From Clostridia bacterium (GTDB taxonomy: Bacteria; Bacillota; Clostridia; UMGS1883): DNA of 37,103 nt. The position numbers and the translations under genes were made by a program. The notes beneath the pieces were generated by a model. It saw only the letters and a program-made list of their open reading frames with translations, ran no database searches and was not told the DNA's origin. Positions 21,620 through 29,155 of the stretch are shown here, in pieces. The first letter of the stretch is position 1, and every line of letters begins with the position of its first letter. The stretch spans positions 1 to 37,103 of the forward strand of contig JAFQLL010000038.1 in NCBI GenBank assembly GCA_017414645.1, given 5' to 3'.

Positions 21620-23767
21620 ATGGACGCTATTACAAAGGCTTTATGCCTGGAATTCAACATAAAAGAGGAGCACGGCGAAAACGTGGTGAAGCTACTTGAC
21701 GAGGGTAACACAATTCCCTTCATTGCCCGTTACCGTAAGGAATTAACAGGTGCAATGGACGACCAGGTGCTTAGAAAATTTGCCGATAAATTAGAGGCTC
21801 TTCGTGCCTTGGAGGAAAGAAAGGCTGACGTTATCCGCCTTATTGATGAGCAGGGCAAATTGACAGAGGAAATTAAAGCGGCGGTTGAAAACGCAAAAAC
21901 CGTTACCGAGGTGGACGATATTTACCGCCCCTTCCGCCCCAAGAGAAAAACAAGAGCTACAATTGCTAAGGACAAGGGCTTAGAGCCTCTGGCAGACGCA
22001 ATTTATCTGCAGCTTGCATCCTTCGACCCTTATAAAGAGGCTGAAAAGTACATAGATGGTGAAAAGGGTGTTGAAACAGTAGAGGATGCAATAGCGGGCG
22101 CAATGGACATTATTGCCGAAAACATTTCCGACGATGCTGAAAACAGAAAGGCAATACGTGCAAAAACCTATGTTACAGCCCTTATTACAAGCGTAAATAA
22201 GGCAGAAAACCCTGTTTACGAAATGTATTACGAGTTTTCGGAAAAGGTAAACAAGGTTGCAAACCACAGAATTCTTGCTCTTGACCGTGGCGAGAAGGAG
22301 GGCGTGCTTACTGTTAAAATTGAAGCAGACGAGGCTGTTATGCACGAGGTTTTGTTTGCAAAGGCTGTTAACAAGGACGGCGGAAAATGTGCTGAAATTG
22401 TTATGGAAGCAATTTGTGACAGCTATAAGAGACTTATTGCACCTTCAATTGATACAGAAATAAGAAACATACTTACAGAGCGTGCCCAGGAGGCTGCCAT
22501 TGACCTTTTCAGCGTTAACCTTAAGAATTTGCTTATGGCACCGCCCATTAAGGGCAGGGTTGTGCTGGGTGTTGACCCCGGCTACAGAACAGGCTGTAAG
22601 CTGGCTGTTGTTGACTCGACGGGTAAGGTGCTGGAAACAGGCGTGGGCTACTTTACCCTTCCGCATCACGATAAGGAAAAGGCAAAGACTCAGATAAAGG
22701 GCATGATTAAGCGCAACAATGTTGACCTTGTTTCCATCGGTAACGGTACGGCAACAGGCGAAAGTGAAGAATTTGTGAGCGAGGTTATTGGCGAATTCGG
22801 CGGAAGTGTTAAGTACATGGTTGTTAGCGAGGCAGGCGCTTCTGTTTACAGTGCGTCAAAATTAGCGGCAGAAGAATTCCCCGAGTTTGACGTTGCTCTC
22901 CGTAGTGCGGTAAGTATTGCAAGACGATTGCAGGACCCCTTGGCTGAGCTTGTTAAAATTGACCCCAAATCCATTGGTGTTGGTCAGTACCAGCACGACT
23001 GTAACCAGAAGAGGCTTGCAGGCGCTCTTGACGGCGTTGTTGAAGACTGTGTTAACACAGTTGGTGTTGACCTTAACACAGCTTCGCCCTCGCTTTTAGG
23101 CCACATTTCAGGCGTGAGCAGTACAATTGCAAAGAATATTGTAAAATACCGTGAAGAAAACGGCGCATTCAAAAAACGCCGTGAGCTTTTAAAGGTAGCA
23201 AAGCTTGGCGAAAAAACCTTTTTGCAGTGTGCCGGCTTTATGCGCATAAGTGATGGCGACGAAATTTTTGACAACACAAGTGTGCACCCCGAAAGCTACG
23301 AGGCAGCAAAGGACATGCTCACTCTTTGCGGCTTTACAAAGGACGATGTAAAGCTGGGTAAGCTGGGCGGCTTTAAGGACAAGCTTTCAAAGGCAGACTT
23401 AAAGGAAATACTTGAAAAATATAACATTGGTATGGTAACCGTTACAGACATTGCCGACACACTTCTTAAGCCCGGCAGAGACGTGCGTGACGAATTGCCC
23501 AAGCCTTTGCTCCGCACAGGTGCAATCAGTATTGAAAGCCTTAAGGAAGGCATGGTGATTGAAGGCACTGTAAGAAATGTTATTGACTTTGGCGCCTTTG
23601 TTGACATTGGTGTGCATCAGGACGGGTTGGTGCATATTTCAAAAATATGCGATAAGTTCATTAAGCACCCCACCGAGGTTTTAAGCGTTGGCGACATTGT
23701 AAAGGTTAAGGTAATTGCCGTTGACGTGGAGAAAAAGAGAATATCCTTAAGCATCAAAGATGCTTAA
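21620..23767 (+). CDS. tex: Tex family RNA-binding transcription accessory protein
   Basis: A 715-residue Tex/YhgF protein, the bacterial relative of Spt6, a nucleic-acid-binding factor linked to transcription and stress tolerance. The helical N-terminal domain contains NTIPFIARYRKELTGAMDD; the YqgF-like domain starts at about 316 (GVDPGYRTGCKLAVVD); helix-hairpin-helix motifs are near 480-520 (DLNTASPSLLGHISGVSSTI); and the S1 domain fills about 640-710 (GTVRNVIDFGAFVDIGVHQD). The ATG at 21620 gives the usual family length and N-terminus, with AAAGAGAG 9 bases upstream; the open frame reaches 36 codons further back through the repeat leader. Its stop codon is part of the start of element A4. 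Confidence 0.96.
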   Translation: MDAITKALCLEFNIKEEHGENVVKLLDEGNTIPFIARYRKELTGAMDDQVLRKFADKLEALRALEERKADVIRLIDEQGKLTEEIKAAVENAKTVTEVDDIYRPFRPKRKTRATIAKDKGLEPLADAIYLQLASFDPYKEAEKYIDGEKGVETVEDAIAGAMDIIAENISDDAENRKAIRAKTYVTALITSVNKAENPVYEMYYEFSEKVNKVANHRILALDRGEKEGVLTVKIEADEAVMHEVLFAKAVNKDGGKCAEIVMEAICDSYKRLIAPSIDTEIRNILTERAQEAAIDLFSVNLKNLLMAPPIKGRVVLGVDPGYRTGCKLAVVDSTGKVLETGVGYFTLPHHDKEKAKTQIKGMIKRNNVDLVSIGNGTATGESEEFVSEVIGEFGGSVKYMVVSEAGASVYSASKLAAEEFPEFDVALRSAVSIARRLQDPLAELVKIDPKSIGVGQYQHDCNQKRLAGALDGVVEDCVNTVGVDLNTASPSLLGHISGVSSTIAKNIVKYREENGAFKKRRELLKVAKLGEKTFLQCAGFMRISDGDEIFDNTSVHPESYEAAKDMLTLCGFTKDDVKLGKLGGFKDKLSKADLKEILEKYNIGMVTVTDIADTLLKPGRDVRDELPKPLLRTGAISIESLKEGMVIEGTVRNVIDFGAFVDIGVHQDGLVHISKICDKFIKHPTEVLSVGDIVKVKVIAVDVEKKRISLSIKDA

Positions 23768-23940
23768 CTAAGTTTGCCCTGTCGAGCAAGTGAAGTTTCC
23801 TTTGGAAGTGAAGTTGCTACGCAGTGAAGTTTCGGCTTATGCCGAAGTGGTTGGCAAACTTAACTTCACTTTGTGTAAAACACAAAACTTCACTATACAC
23901 GAAGTGTATAACTTCACTTTTGCTTTAGCAAAAACTTCAC
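23766..23940 (+). repeat. Word-hairpin element family A, copy 4
   Basis: This 175-base copy is closest to copy 3. It shares TTCGGC/GCCGAA, TACAC/GTGTA and TTTTGC-TTTA-GCAAAA. It differs at other hairpins while keeping the pairing, for example TTGTG/CACAA where copy 3 has TTATG/CATAA. It begins inside the tex stop codon and lies before the terminator at 23951. Confidence 0.92.
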
Positions 23941-23950
23941 AAAACTTTGA

Positions 23951-23983
23951 AAAAAGGACGAACCGTGTTGGCTCGTCCTTTTT
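23951..23983. terminator. Bidirectional terminator between tex and trxB
   Basis: AAAAAGGACGA (23951-23961) pairs with TCGTCCTTTTT (23973-23983), extended by CC/GG inside. T runs follow on both strands, so it can end both tex (plus) and trxB (minus). Confidence 0.85.
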
Positions 23984-24026
23984 GTGATATATTGCAATTT
24001 AAGGCAGAGCTGTGCTCTGCTTTAAA

Positions 24027-24929
24027 TTATTGCTTTATATAGTCTACTGCATTAAGTGCGGCAATTGCGCCGTCGGAAACGGCTGTTGCAACCTGGCGTA
24101 TGCGCTTACTTCTGCAGTCGCCTGCAACAAAAATGCCTTCTACGTTTGTTGTACAGCTTTCATTTGAGTCAGCATAGCCGTAGGAATTTACGTTTATAAG
24201 GCCATTGAAGGGTTCGAGCTGGGGAATAAGACCTATGGCTGTAAACATGCCGTCAATTTTAAGGGTTTCAAGCTCGTCACCCTTCTGAATGCGGATACCT
24301 GTGAGAGTATCGTCGCCTAAAAGAGCAGAGACAACTGCGCCTTTTATGGGGGTAATGTTGGGAATTGTTTTAATTTCCTCAATGAGCTTTTCTTCGCCTG
24401 TAAAATAGTCAAGGTTCTGGATTATGTACACCTTTTCACAGCTTTCGGAAAGGAGAATTGCTTCCTGCAGTGCACTGTTGCCGCCGCCTATAACAGCAAC
24501 GGTTTTATCCTTATAAAATGCACCGTCGCAAACTGCGCAGAAGGAAATGCCGTTGCCGATGAAGTCTTCCTCCTTGGGAAGGTTTAAAAGGCGGTGGCAT
24601 GTGCCTGCGGCAATTATAACCGCCTTGGCAAAGTAATCGCCCTCGTCGGTTGTGACCTTTTTTAATTCTCCGTCGGTTATGCTGAGTGCTTCCAGGCATT
24701 CAATGTCGGCACCTAATCCCATTGCCTGCTCCATTAATTTATCGGCAAATTCGTTGCCTGAAACCGATTGGAAGCCGGGAATGTTTTCAACCTTGGGGGA
24801 AGAGGTTATCTGCCCACCGAAGGTGCCCTTTTCCATAACGAGCACACTTTTATTTGCACGGAGTGCGTAAACTGCGGCAGTGAGCCCTGCAGGACCGCCG
24901 CCTATAATGATTATATCGTATGTGTTCAT
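24027..24929 (-). CDS. trxB: Thioredoxin reductase-like flavoprotein, atypical NADPH site
   Basis: A 300-residue low-molecular-weight thioredoxin reductase fold. The FAD loop GGGPAG is at 10-15, the redox pair CAVC at 131-134, the second nucleotide loop GGGNSA at 148-153, and the C-terminal FAD motif with GIFVAGDCR near 265-273. The HRRxxxR motif, which binds the NADPH 2'-phosphate in classical enzymes, is absent: at that place (about 168-181) the sequence is YIIQNLDYFTGEEK. Known pyridine-independent or ferredoxin-dependent clostridial relatives also lack it, so the electron donor may be NADH or ferredoxin. GAAAGGAT precedes the ATG. It lies downstream of nrdD, whose product carries a thioredoxin-like domain. 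Confidence 0.88.
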   Translation of the reverse strand: MNTYDIIIIGGGPAGLTAAVYALRANKSVLVMEKGTFGGQITSSPKVENIPGFQSVSGNEFADKLMEQAMGLGADIECLEALSITDGELKKVTTDEGDYFAKAVIIAAGTCHRLLNLPKEEDFIGNGISFCAVCDGAFYKDKTVAVIGGGNSALQEAILLSESCEKVYIIQNLDYFTGEEKLIEEIKTIPNITPIKGAVVSALLGDDTLTGIRIQKGDELETLKIDGMFTAIGLIPQLEPFNGLINVNSYGYADSNESCTTNVEGIFVAGDCRSKRIRQVATAVSDGAIAALNAVDYIKQ

Positions 24930-24946
24930 TGTTTTATCCTTTCGGA

Positions 24947-25196
24947 ATGATATGCGCTTTGCGCATGATATTACTTTGTAATGATATGTCGCTATGCGAC
25001 ATGATATGAACTTTCAGTTCATTAAGGTGGAAAATTCTTCGAATTTTCATTTTATTGAATCAATGATTTGCACCATGCCGTGAGCGAAGCAAGGAAGCGC
25101 CCTTAGGGTGCAAATCTACCACAATGCCCTTCGGGCATATCATGAAACCGTAAGGTTTTATATCATGATTTATCATATCATGCGGAGCATATCATT
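24947..25196. repeat. Word-hairpin element family C, copy 2
   Basis: ATGATATG words alternate with hairpins ATGCGC-TTT-GCGCAT, TTAC-TTT-GTAA, TGTCGC-TAT-GCGACA, TGAACT-TTC-AGTTCA and AAAATTC-TTC-GAATTTT. The core with GTGAGCGAAGC and GGTGCAAATCTACCA follows, then ATATCAT words with ATGCCC-TTC-GGGCAT and AAACC-GTA-GGTTT. It fills the gap between nrdD and trxB and ends 2 bases before the GAAAGGAT ribosome site of trxB. The core has the opposite orientation to these genes, unlike copy 1 at glgA. Confidence 0.88.
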
Positions 25197-25197
25197 C

Positions 25198-25225
25198 AAC
25201 ACGCACCCACAAAGGGGTGCGTGTT
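25198..25225. terminator. Hairpin after nrdD
   Basis: AACACGCACCC (25198-25208) pairs with GGGTGCGTGTT (25215-25225). On the minus strand, the direction of nrdD, no T run follows; the word repeat begins directly. Termination of nrdD here is therefore doubtful and trxB may be co-transcribed. Confidence 0.5.
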
Positions 25226-25231
25226 GTTTTC

Positions 25232-27598
25232 TTAAGCTTTTAAAAATTTCTTTATGTCAGAAACGCCTGCGAACTTTTCTGCTGTGCCACCCTTTACAAC
25301 CACCAATGTGGGAGCCTGCTTGATTTCAAGTGCAGTTGCCAATTCCTTGTTTTCGTCAGCAAGGAGCTTTGTGTAAAGAATGCCTGCCTTGTCAAGAATT
25401 GCACATGCCATTTTACAGTTGGGGCAGGTTGCAGTTGTAAACACGTAGTAACCGTCTGCCATGTCAACAGTTTCGTTTGCTGCTTCGGTAGCTACGTCGC
25501 AAACTGCGTCCTTTGCTTTAAGTGTGCTTGATGCTACGTTGTAAACTTTTCTTTCCTTGTATTCCTGTGTTTTACCATCGTTCCAGTTCTGTACGGGACG
25601 ATAGTAGCCTGTGATACGGCTGTAAACCTCGGTTGTGCCACCGCAATGAGGACATGTGAACTGCTCGCCTGCAAGGTAGCCATGGTCCTTACAGATGGAA
25701 TAGGTGGGGGAAAGTGTGTAGTAGGGAAGACGATAATTTTCGGCAATCTTTTTAACAAGGTTTGCCGCTGCCTGCCAGTCAGGAAGCTTTTCGCCTAAGA
25801 ATGCATGGAATACTGTACCTGAGGTATAAAGTGTCTGCAATTCGTCCTGAACGTCAAGGGCTGTGAAAATGTCTTCTGTATAGCCAACGGGAAGGTGAGA
25901 GGAGTTTGTATAGTAGGGTGTGCCGTCCTTTTCACCTGCTGTGATAATGTCGGGGTAATGCTTTAAGTCGTGCTTTGCAAGACGGAAAGCTGTAGATTCC
26001 GCAGGAGTTGCCTCTAAGTTGTACAAATCGCCGTATTCTACCTGATAGTCGGAAAGGCGTTCGCGCATGTGGTTGAGTACGTCTTTGGCAAACTGCTGTG
26101 TTTTTTCTTCTGTAAGGTCAGCACGGATCCACTTTGCGTTAAGACCTGCTTCGTTCATACCAACAAGACCAATTGTGGAGAAGTGGTTGTTGAAGGTGCC
26201 TAAGTAACGCTTTGTGTAGGGGTAAAGGCCGCTGTCAAGAAGCTTGCTGATAACAGTTCTCTTAACCTTAAGGCTGCGTGCTGCAATGTCCATCATGTGG
26301 TCCAATCTTTCGTAGAAGTCCTTTTCGTCCTTAGCAAGGTATGCAATACGGGGAATGTTGATTGTTACAACGCCCACGCTACCTGTGGATTCGCCGCTAC
26401 CGAAGTAACCGCCCGACTTTTTACGGAGCTCACGAAGGTCGAGACGTAAGCGACAGCACATGCTTCGTACATCGCTGGGCTCCATGTCGGAGTTGATGTA
26501 GTTGGAGAAGTAGGGTGTGCCGTACTTACTTGTCATTTCGAACAAAAGACGGTTGTTTTCTGTGTCGGACCAGTCGAAGTCCTTTGTGATGGAATAGGTG
26601 GGAATGGGGTACTGGAAGCCACGGCCGTTAGCATCGCCATCGATCATAACCTCGATAAATGCCTTGTTGACCATGTCCATTTCCTTCTGGCAATCCTTAT
26701 ACTTGAAGTTAACCTCTTTGCCACCTATGATGCAGTTTAATTCTGCAAGGTCGTTGGGTACAACCCAGTCAAGAGTGATGTTTGTGAAGGGTGACTGTGT
26801 GCCCCAGCGGGAGGGTGTGTTAACACCGTAAATGAAGGATTCGATGCACTTTTTAACCTGTTCGTAGGAAAGGTTGTCCACCTTTACGAAGGGTGCAAGG
26901 TATGTATCGAAGGATGAAAACGCCTGAGCGCCTGCCCATTCATTCTGCATGATACCTAAGAAGTTAACCATCTGGTTGCAGAGTGTTGCAAGATGGCTTG
27001 CAGGGGAAGATGTAATCTTGCCGGGAACACCGCCCAAGCCCTCCTGAATGAGCTGCTTCAAGGACCAGCCTGCACAGTAGCCTGTGAGCATGGACAAGTC
27101 GTGAATGTGAATGTCGGCGTTGCGGTGCGCATTGGAAATTTCGTCGTCATAAATTTCGCTGAGCCAGTAGTTGGCACTGATTGCACCTGAGTTTGAAAGG
27201 ATAAGACCACCAACAGAGTAGGTAACGGTGGAATTTTCCTTAACACGCCAGTCGTTTATCTGAAGATAGTTGTCAACGATTGCCTTATAGTCAACCATTG
27301 TGGCGTTGAGGTTACGGATTTTTTCTCTCTGACGGCGATAGATGATGTATGCCTTTGCAACATCGTCGTAGCCTGCCTTGATAAGAACAGATTCAACACT
27401 GTCCTGAATGTGTTCAACCTCAATGTTGCCGTCCTTGATTTTGGGCTCGAATTCGGCTGTAACCTTTAATGCTAAGAAATCGATAATGTCAGGATTGTAC
27501 TGTCGGTTGCAGGCATCAAATGCCTGGCTGATTGCTGTAGAGATTTTGGAAAGGTCGAAGGAGACCATTTTTCCGTCTCTTTTTAATACGTTATACAT
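25232..27598 (-). CDS. nrdD: Anaerobic ribonucleotide reductase with fused thioredoxin-like domain
   Basis: A 788-residue class III ribonucleoside-triphosphate reductase. The ATP-cone is at about 1-95 (NVLKRDGKMVSFDLSKI), then the glycyl-radical barrel. Near the end of the core are the metal site CKDHGYLAGEQFTCPHC and the radical glycine G664 in RITGYYRPVQNWNDG. The usual enzyme stops soon after this. Here a linker and a thioredoxin/glutaredoxin-like domain follow (about 714-788) with active site CPNC (725-728) and a cis-proline APTLVV (P763). The fusion suggests electrons for nucleotide reduction come from a redoxin rather than formate. AAGGGAG precedes the ATG. trxB follows it; nrdG lies upstream, separated by inserted genes. 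Confidence 0.95.
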   Translation of the reverse strand: MYNVLKRDGKMVSFDLSKISTAISQAFDACNRQYNPDIIDFLALKVTAEFEPKIKDGNIEVEHIQDSVESVLIKAGYDDVAKAYIIYRRQREKIRNLNATMVDYKAIVDNYLQINDWRVKENSTVTYSVGGLILSNSGAISANYWLSEIYDDEISNAHRNADIHIHDLSMLTGYCAGWSLKQLIQEGLGGVPGKITSSPASHLATLCNQMVNFLGIMQNEWAGAQAFSSFDTYLAPFVKVDNLSYEQVKKCIESFIYGVNTPSRWGTQSPFTNITLDWVVPNDLAELNCIIGGKEVNFKYKDCQKEMDMVNKAFIEVMIDGDANGRGFQYPIPTYSITKDFDWSDTENNRLLFEMTSKYGTPYFSNYINSDMEPSDVRSMCCRLRLDLRELRKKSGGYFGSGESTGSVGVVTINIPRIAYLAKDEKDFYERLDHMMDIAARSLKVKRTVISKLLDSGLYPYTKRYLGTFNNHFSTIGLVGMNEAGLNAKWIRADLTEEKTQQFAKDVLNHMRERLSDYQVEYGDLYNLEATPAESTAFRLAKHDLKHYPDIITAGEKDGTPYYTNSSHLPVGYTEDIFTALDVQDELQTLYTSGTVFHAFLGEKLPDWQAAANLVKKIAENYRLPYYTLSPTYSICKDHGYLAGEQFTCPHCGGTTEVYSRITGYYRPVQNWNDGKTQEYKERKVYNVASSTLKAKDAVCDVATEAANETVDMADGYYVFTTATCPNCKMACAILDKAGILYTKLLADENKELATALEIKQAPTLVVVKGGTAEKFAGVSDIKKFLKA

Positions 27599-27644
27599 AA
27601 TTTCATTCTCCCTTTATTACTTGTATTATTCGTGAGTCGATAAC

Positions 27645-27673
27645 ATTATATCGCGTATTTTGTAGAATGTCAA
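27645..27673 (-). promoter_or_regulatory. Perfect consensus SigA promoter for nrdD
   Basis: On the minus strand TTGACA (27668-27673) and TATAAT (27645-27650) are 17 bases apart, a full consensus match. The leader would be about 40 nt. Confidence 0.85.
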
Positions 27674-27681
27674 CATGTAAA

Positions 27682-27698
27682 ACACAATATATTGGTGT
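27682..27698. promoter_or_regulatory. NrdR-box-like palindrome upstream of nrdD
   Basis: ACACAATATATTGGTGT differs from the NrdR box pattern (ACACwAwATaTwGTGT) by one extra G. It lies 8 bases upstream of the nrdD -35 hexamer. A weaker look-alike, TACAATATTTTGTGC, lies at 27722-27736, but that is also coding sequence in nrdG. The same inverted repeat could be the hairpin after the nrdG fragment; no T run follows. Confidence 0.45.
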
Positions 27699-27700
27699 TT

Positions 27701-27841
27701 TTAGCGAATTTTTGTATTTGGTACAATATTTTGTGCTATTTTAGCCATTTTTTCAATTTCATTTTGTGCTACAGGGTGCATACCTTCCTCTAAAATGTCG
27801 CCCGAGTCAACAAAATTCTGGATAAAATATTTGTCGGCGCC
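27701..27841 (-). pseudogene. Duplicated 3' end of nrdG
   Basis: The last 46 codons and stop of nrdG are repeated here with only a handful of base changes from 29156-29296; one changes T to A in HPVAQNEIE (HPVTQNEIE in nrdG). The reading frame is intact from GADKYFIQNF to NTKIR and stop. Identity ends abruptly at 27841. The two copies are direct repeats bracketing about 1.3 kb with the toxin-antitoxin-like pair. Confidence 0.9.
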
Positions 27842-28159
27842 GAAAGATAACCAGGTATGAGCTTCTCTTCGTAATAGTTAATGAGAACTATTCTAAAAAA
27901 TTTATGTTGTTGGTTTTTCGGTGCTGTAAAATTATAAATGGACTTATGATTTTTTTAAATCATAACAAGGCGAAAATGTTGAAAAAGCATGTAACTTAAT
28001 CTAAAACACTTGATATTTTTCTAAAATAATTAAGAAAAATCTAAAATTTTAGAAAAATTAGTTGAAATGCCACTTTTTTTATATTATACTTAATTGTGTG
28101 ATGGAGTGTTGAAAAATATTGTGCGTTTAGGATTTCGACTGTATTTTCCACCTGTTTTT
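27842..28159. other. AT-rich non-coding stretch at the cargo boundary
   Basis: About 320 bases without a credible gene. CTAAAA recurs several times between about 28000 and 28060, and TCTAAAATTTTAGA (about 28050) is a perfect 14-bp palindrome. These could be binding sites for the antitoxin of the pair that follows, or remnants of a mobile element end. Confidence 0.4.
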
Positions 28160-28172
28160 GCTATAATATAGC
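28160..28172 (+). promoter_or_regulatory. -10 region inside a palindrome before the TA-like pair
   Basis: GCTATAATATAGC is a perfect 13-bp palindrome containing TATAAT (28162-28167). No good -35 hexamer lies at the right distance. Overlap of a palindrome with the -10 is usual for autoregulated toxin-antitoxin operons. Confidence 0.45.
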
Positions 28173-28238
28173 ATGAAAGGTGGACGAGTTACGTTGAAAA
28201 AAACTAAAAGAAAAAAGAATGGTAAAGGAGGAAAGCAT

Positions 28239-28400
28239 ATGGCAGTATCAATGGCTATTATACCAACATTAGAAGGCAAAGCGGCTACATCGATAATGAA
28301 AACTTTAGAAACATCTAGAATAAAGCCATATTCGCCTGAATCTAAACTGGAAGCAGAACAGAGAATACAAGAGATATTAAAGAAGAGGGAAAATAAATAA
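28239..28400 (+). CDS. Small basic protein, candidate antitoxin
   Basis: A 53-residue protein, MAVSMAIIPTLEGKAATSIM and a helical, charged C-terminus ending EAEQRIQEILKKRENK. The ATG at 28239 has AAAGGAGG 7 bases upstream; an in-frame ATG at 28173 would add 22 very basic residues but has no ribosome site. It ends 2 bases before the GNAT gene, a spacing typical of toxin-antitoxin pairs. It shows no ribbon-helix-helix pattern such as TacA/AtaR antitoxins have, so its role is inferred from position only. Confidence 0.6.
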   Translation: MAVSMAIIPTLEGKAATSIMKTLETSRIKPYSPESKLEAEQRIQEILKKRENK

Positions 28401-28402
28401 GC

Positions 28403-28939
28403 ATGTTTTCTGAGGAAAGATTGTCTATAGAAAAACATTTTGATATTGTAGGAAATTTTAATTGTGGACCAGATAATCCGCTTAATAACTTTTTGATGAG
28501 CGAAGCGTTTGACTATGACAAAAAAAGATATGGGAATACATATGTTTTATTTAGCGAAACAGATCCCACTGAAATACTAGGTTTTTACACATTAAAGACA
28601 AGTGCTATTCAGGTAGAGGAAAATAATGAATTCAATTCTATTCCAGTAATTGAAATAGCACGTATTGCTATTGCATTCGATCTTCAAGGAAGCGGAATTG
28701 GCGGATATATTTTTCATGATAAAATTTTGCCGAAAATTTTAGAGGTTTCTCAAATCGTTGCAGTAAGTGCAATCATTGCTTTTGTTGAGCATGATGATGA
28801 GAATGCGGTAAAGTTTTATAAGAAGATTGGTTTTGTAAAGGCTGAAGATGAAGTTCAGAAACAGATTGCTGAAACGTTCAACGAGGAATGCGATTTGTAT
28901 GTGGTCTCGCTAGATAATATTAATGCTTCAAGCGAGTAA
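28403..28939 (+). CDS. GNAT acetyltransferase, TacT/AtaT-toxin-like
   Basis: A 178-residue GNAT-fold protein. It resembles the toxin branch of the family (TacT, AtaT), which acetylates aminoacyl-tRNA. It has the early FNCGPDNPLNNFLMSEA stretch (compare FDCGNPxLNxFL), then GFYTLKTSAI, IEIARIAIAFDLQGSGIGG with the acetyl-CoA loop QGSGIG, and a late AVKFYKKIGFVKA. Length is normal for this branch. It is preceded by a small ORF 2 bases away. The pair sits between two copies of the nrdG 3' end, in AT-rich DNA, which marks it as acquired cargo. A non-toxin acetyltransferase role cannot be excluded. Confidence 0.78.
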   Translation: MFSEERLSIEKHFDIVGNFNCGPDNPLNNFLMSEAFDYDKKRYGNTYVLFSETDPTEILGFYTLKTSAIQVEENNEFNSIPVIEIARIAIAFDLQGSGIGGYIFHDKILPKILEVSQIVAVSAIIAFVEHDDENAVKFYKKIGFVKAEDEVQKQIAETFNEECDLYVVSLDNINASSE

Positions 28940-28985
28940 GCGTATTAATTTAGGAGTATAAATTTTATGTTATTTAATGGCGGAT

Positions 28986-29026
28986 ATAGAGGCTAAGATG
29001 GGCGAGACACCTATATTAGCCTCTAT
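28986..29026 (+). terminator. Hairpin after the GNAT gene
   Basis: ATAGAGGCTAA (28986-28996) pairs with TTAGCCTCTAT (29016-29026), followed by TGTTATTTTAG. The loop is 19 bases. A tiny ORF (MLFNGGYRG) with AGGAG upstream ends in the left arm. Confidence 0.5.
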
Positions 29027-29102
29027 TGTTATTTTAGCAAACACGCACAAGTTGCAGGTTATCAGCCGCCAACATCAATTCATTTTTGCAAAAATAGTGA
29101 AA

Positions 29103-29150
29103 TTAGAAAAATACACCTTATAGCAGGATTTGTTGCCATAAGGTGTATTT
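29103..29150 (-). terminator. Intrinsic terminator of nrdG
   Basis: AATACACCTTAT (about 29109-29121) pairs with ATAAGGTGTATT (about 29138-29149) around a 17-base loop. On the minus strand a TTTTT run follows the stem. It lies a few bases after the nrdG stop codon. Confidence 0.75.
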
Positions 29151-29155
29151 TGTTT

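Noticed and set aside
4740-23940. Repeated words with unique spacers suggested a CRISPR-like array
   Set aside because: Words are only 7-9 bases, spacers are short and self-complementary, and the word switches to its reverse complement halfway; no cas genes are present.
27682-27703. Intrinsic terminator after the nrdG fragment
   Set aside because: The hairpin is AT-rich and no T run follows on the minus strand; an NrdR-like site fits better.
28967-28996. Nine-codon ORF MLFNGGYRG with AGGAG upstream
   Set aside because: Too short to judge; it ends in the terminator arm after the GNAT gene. It may be the relic of a lost third gene, but coding cannot be supported.
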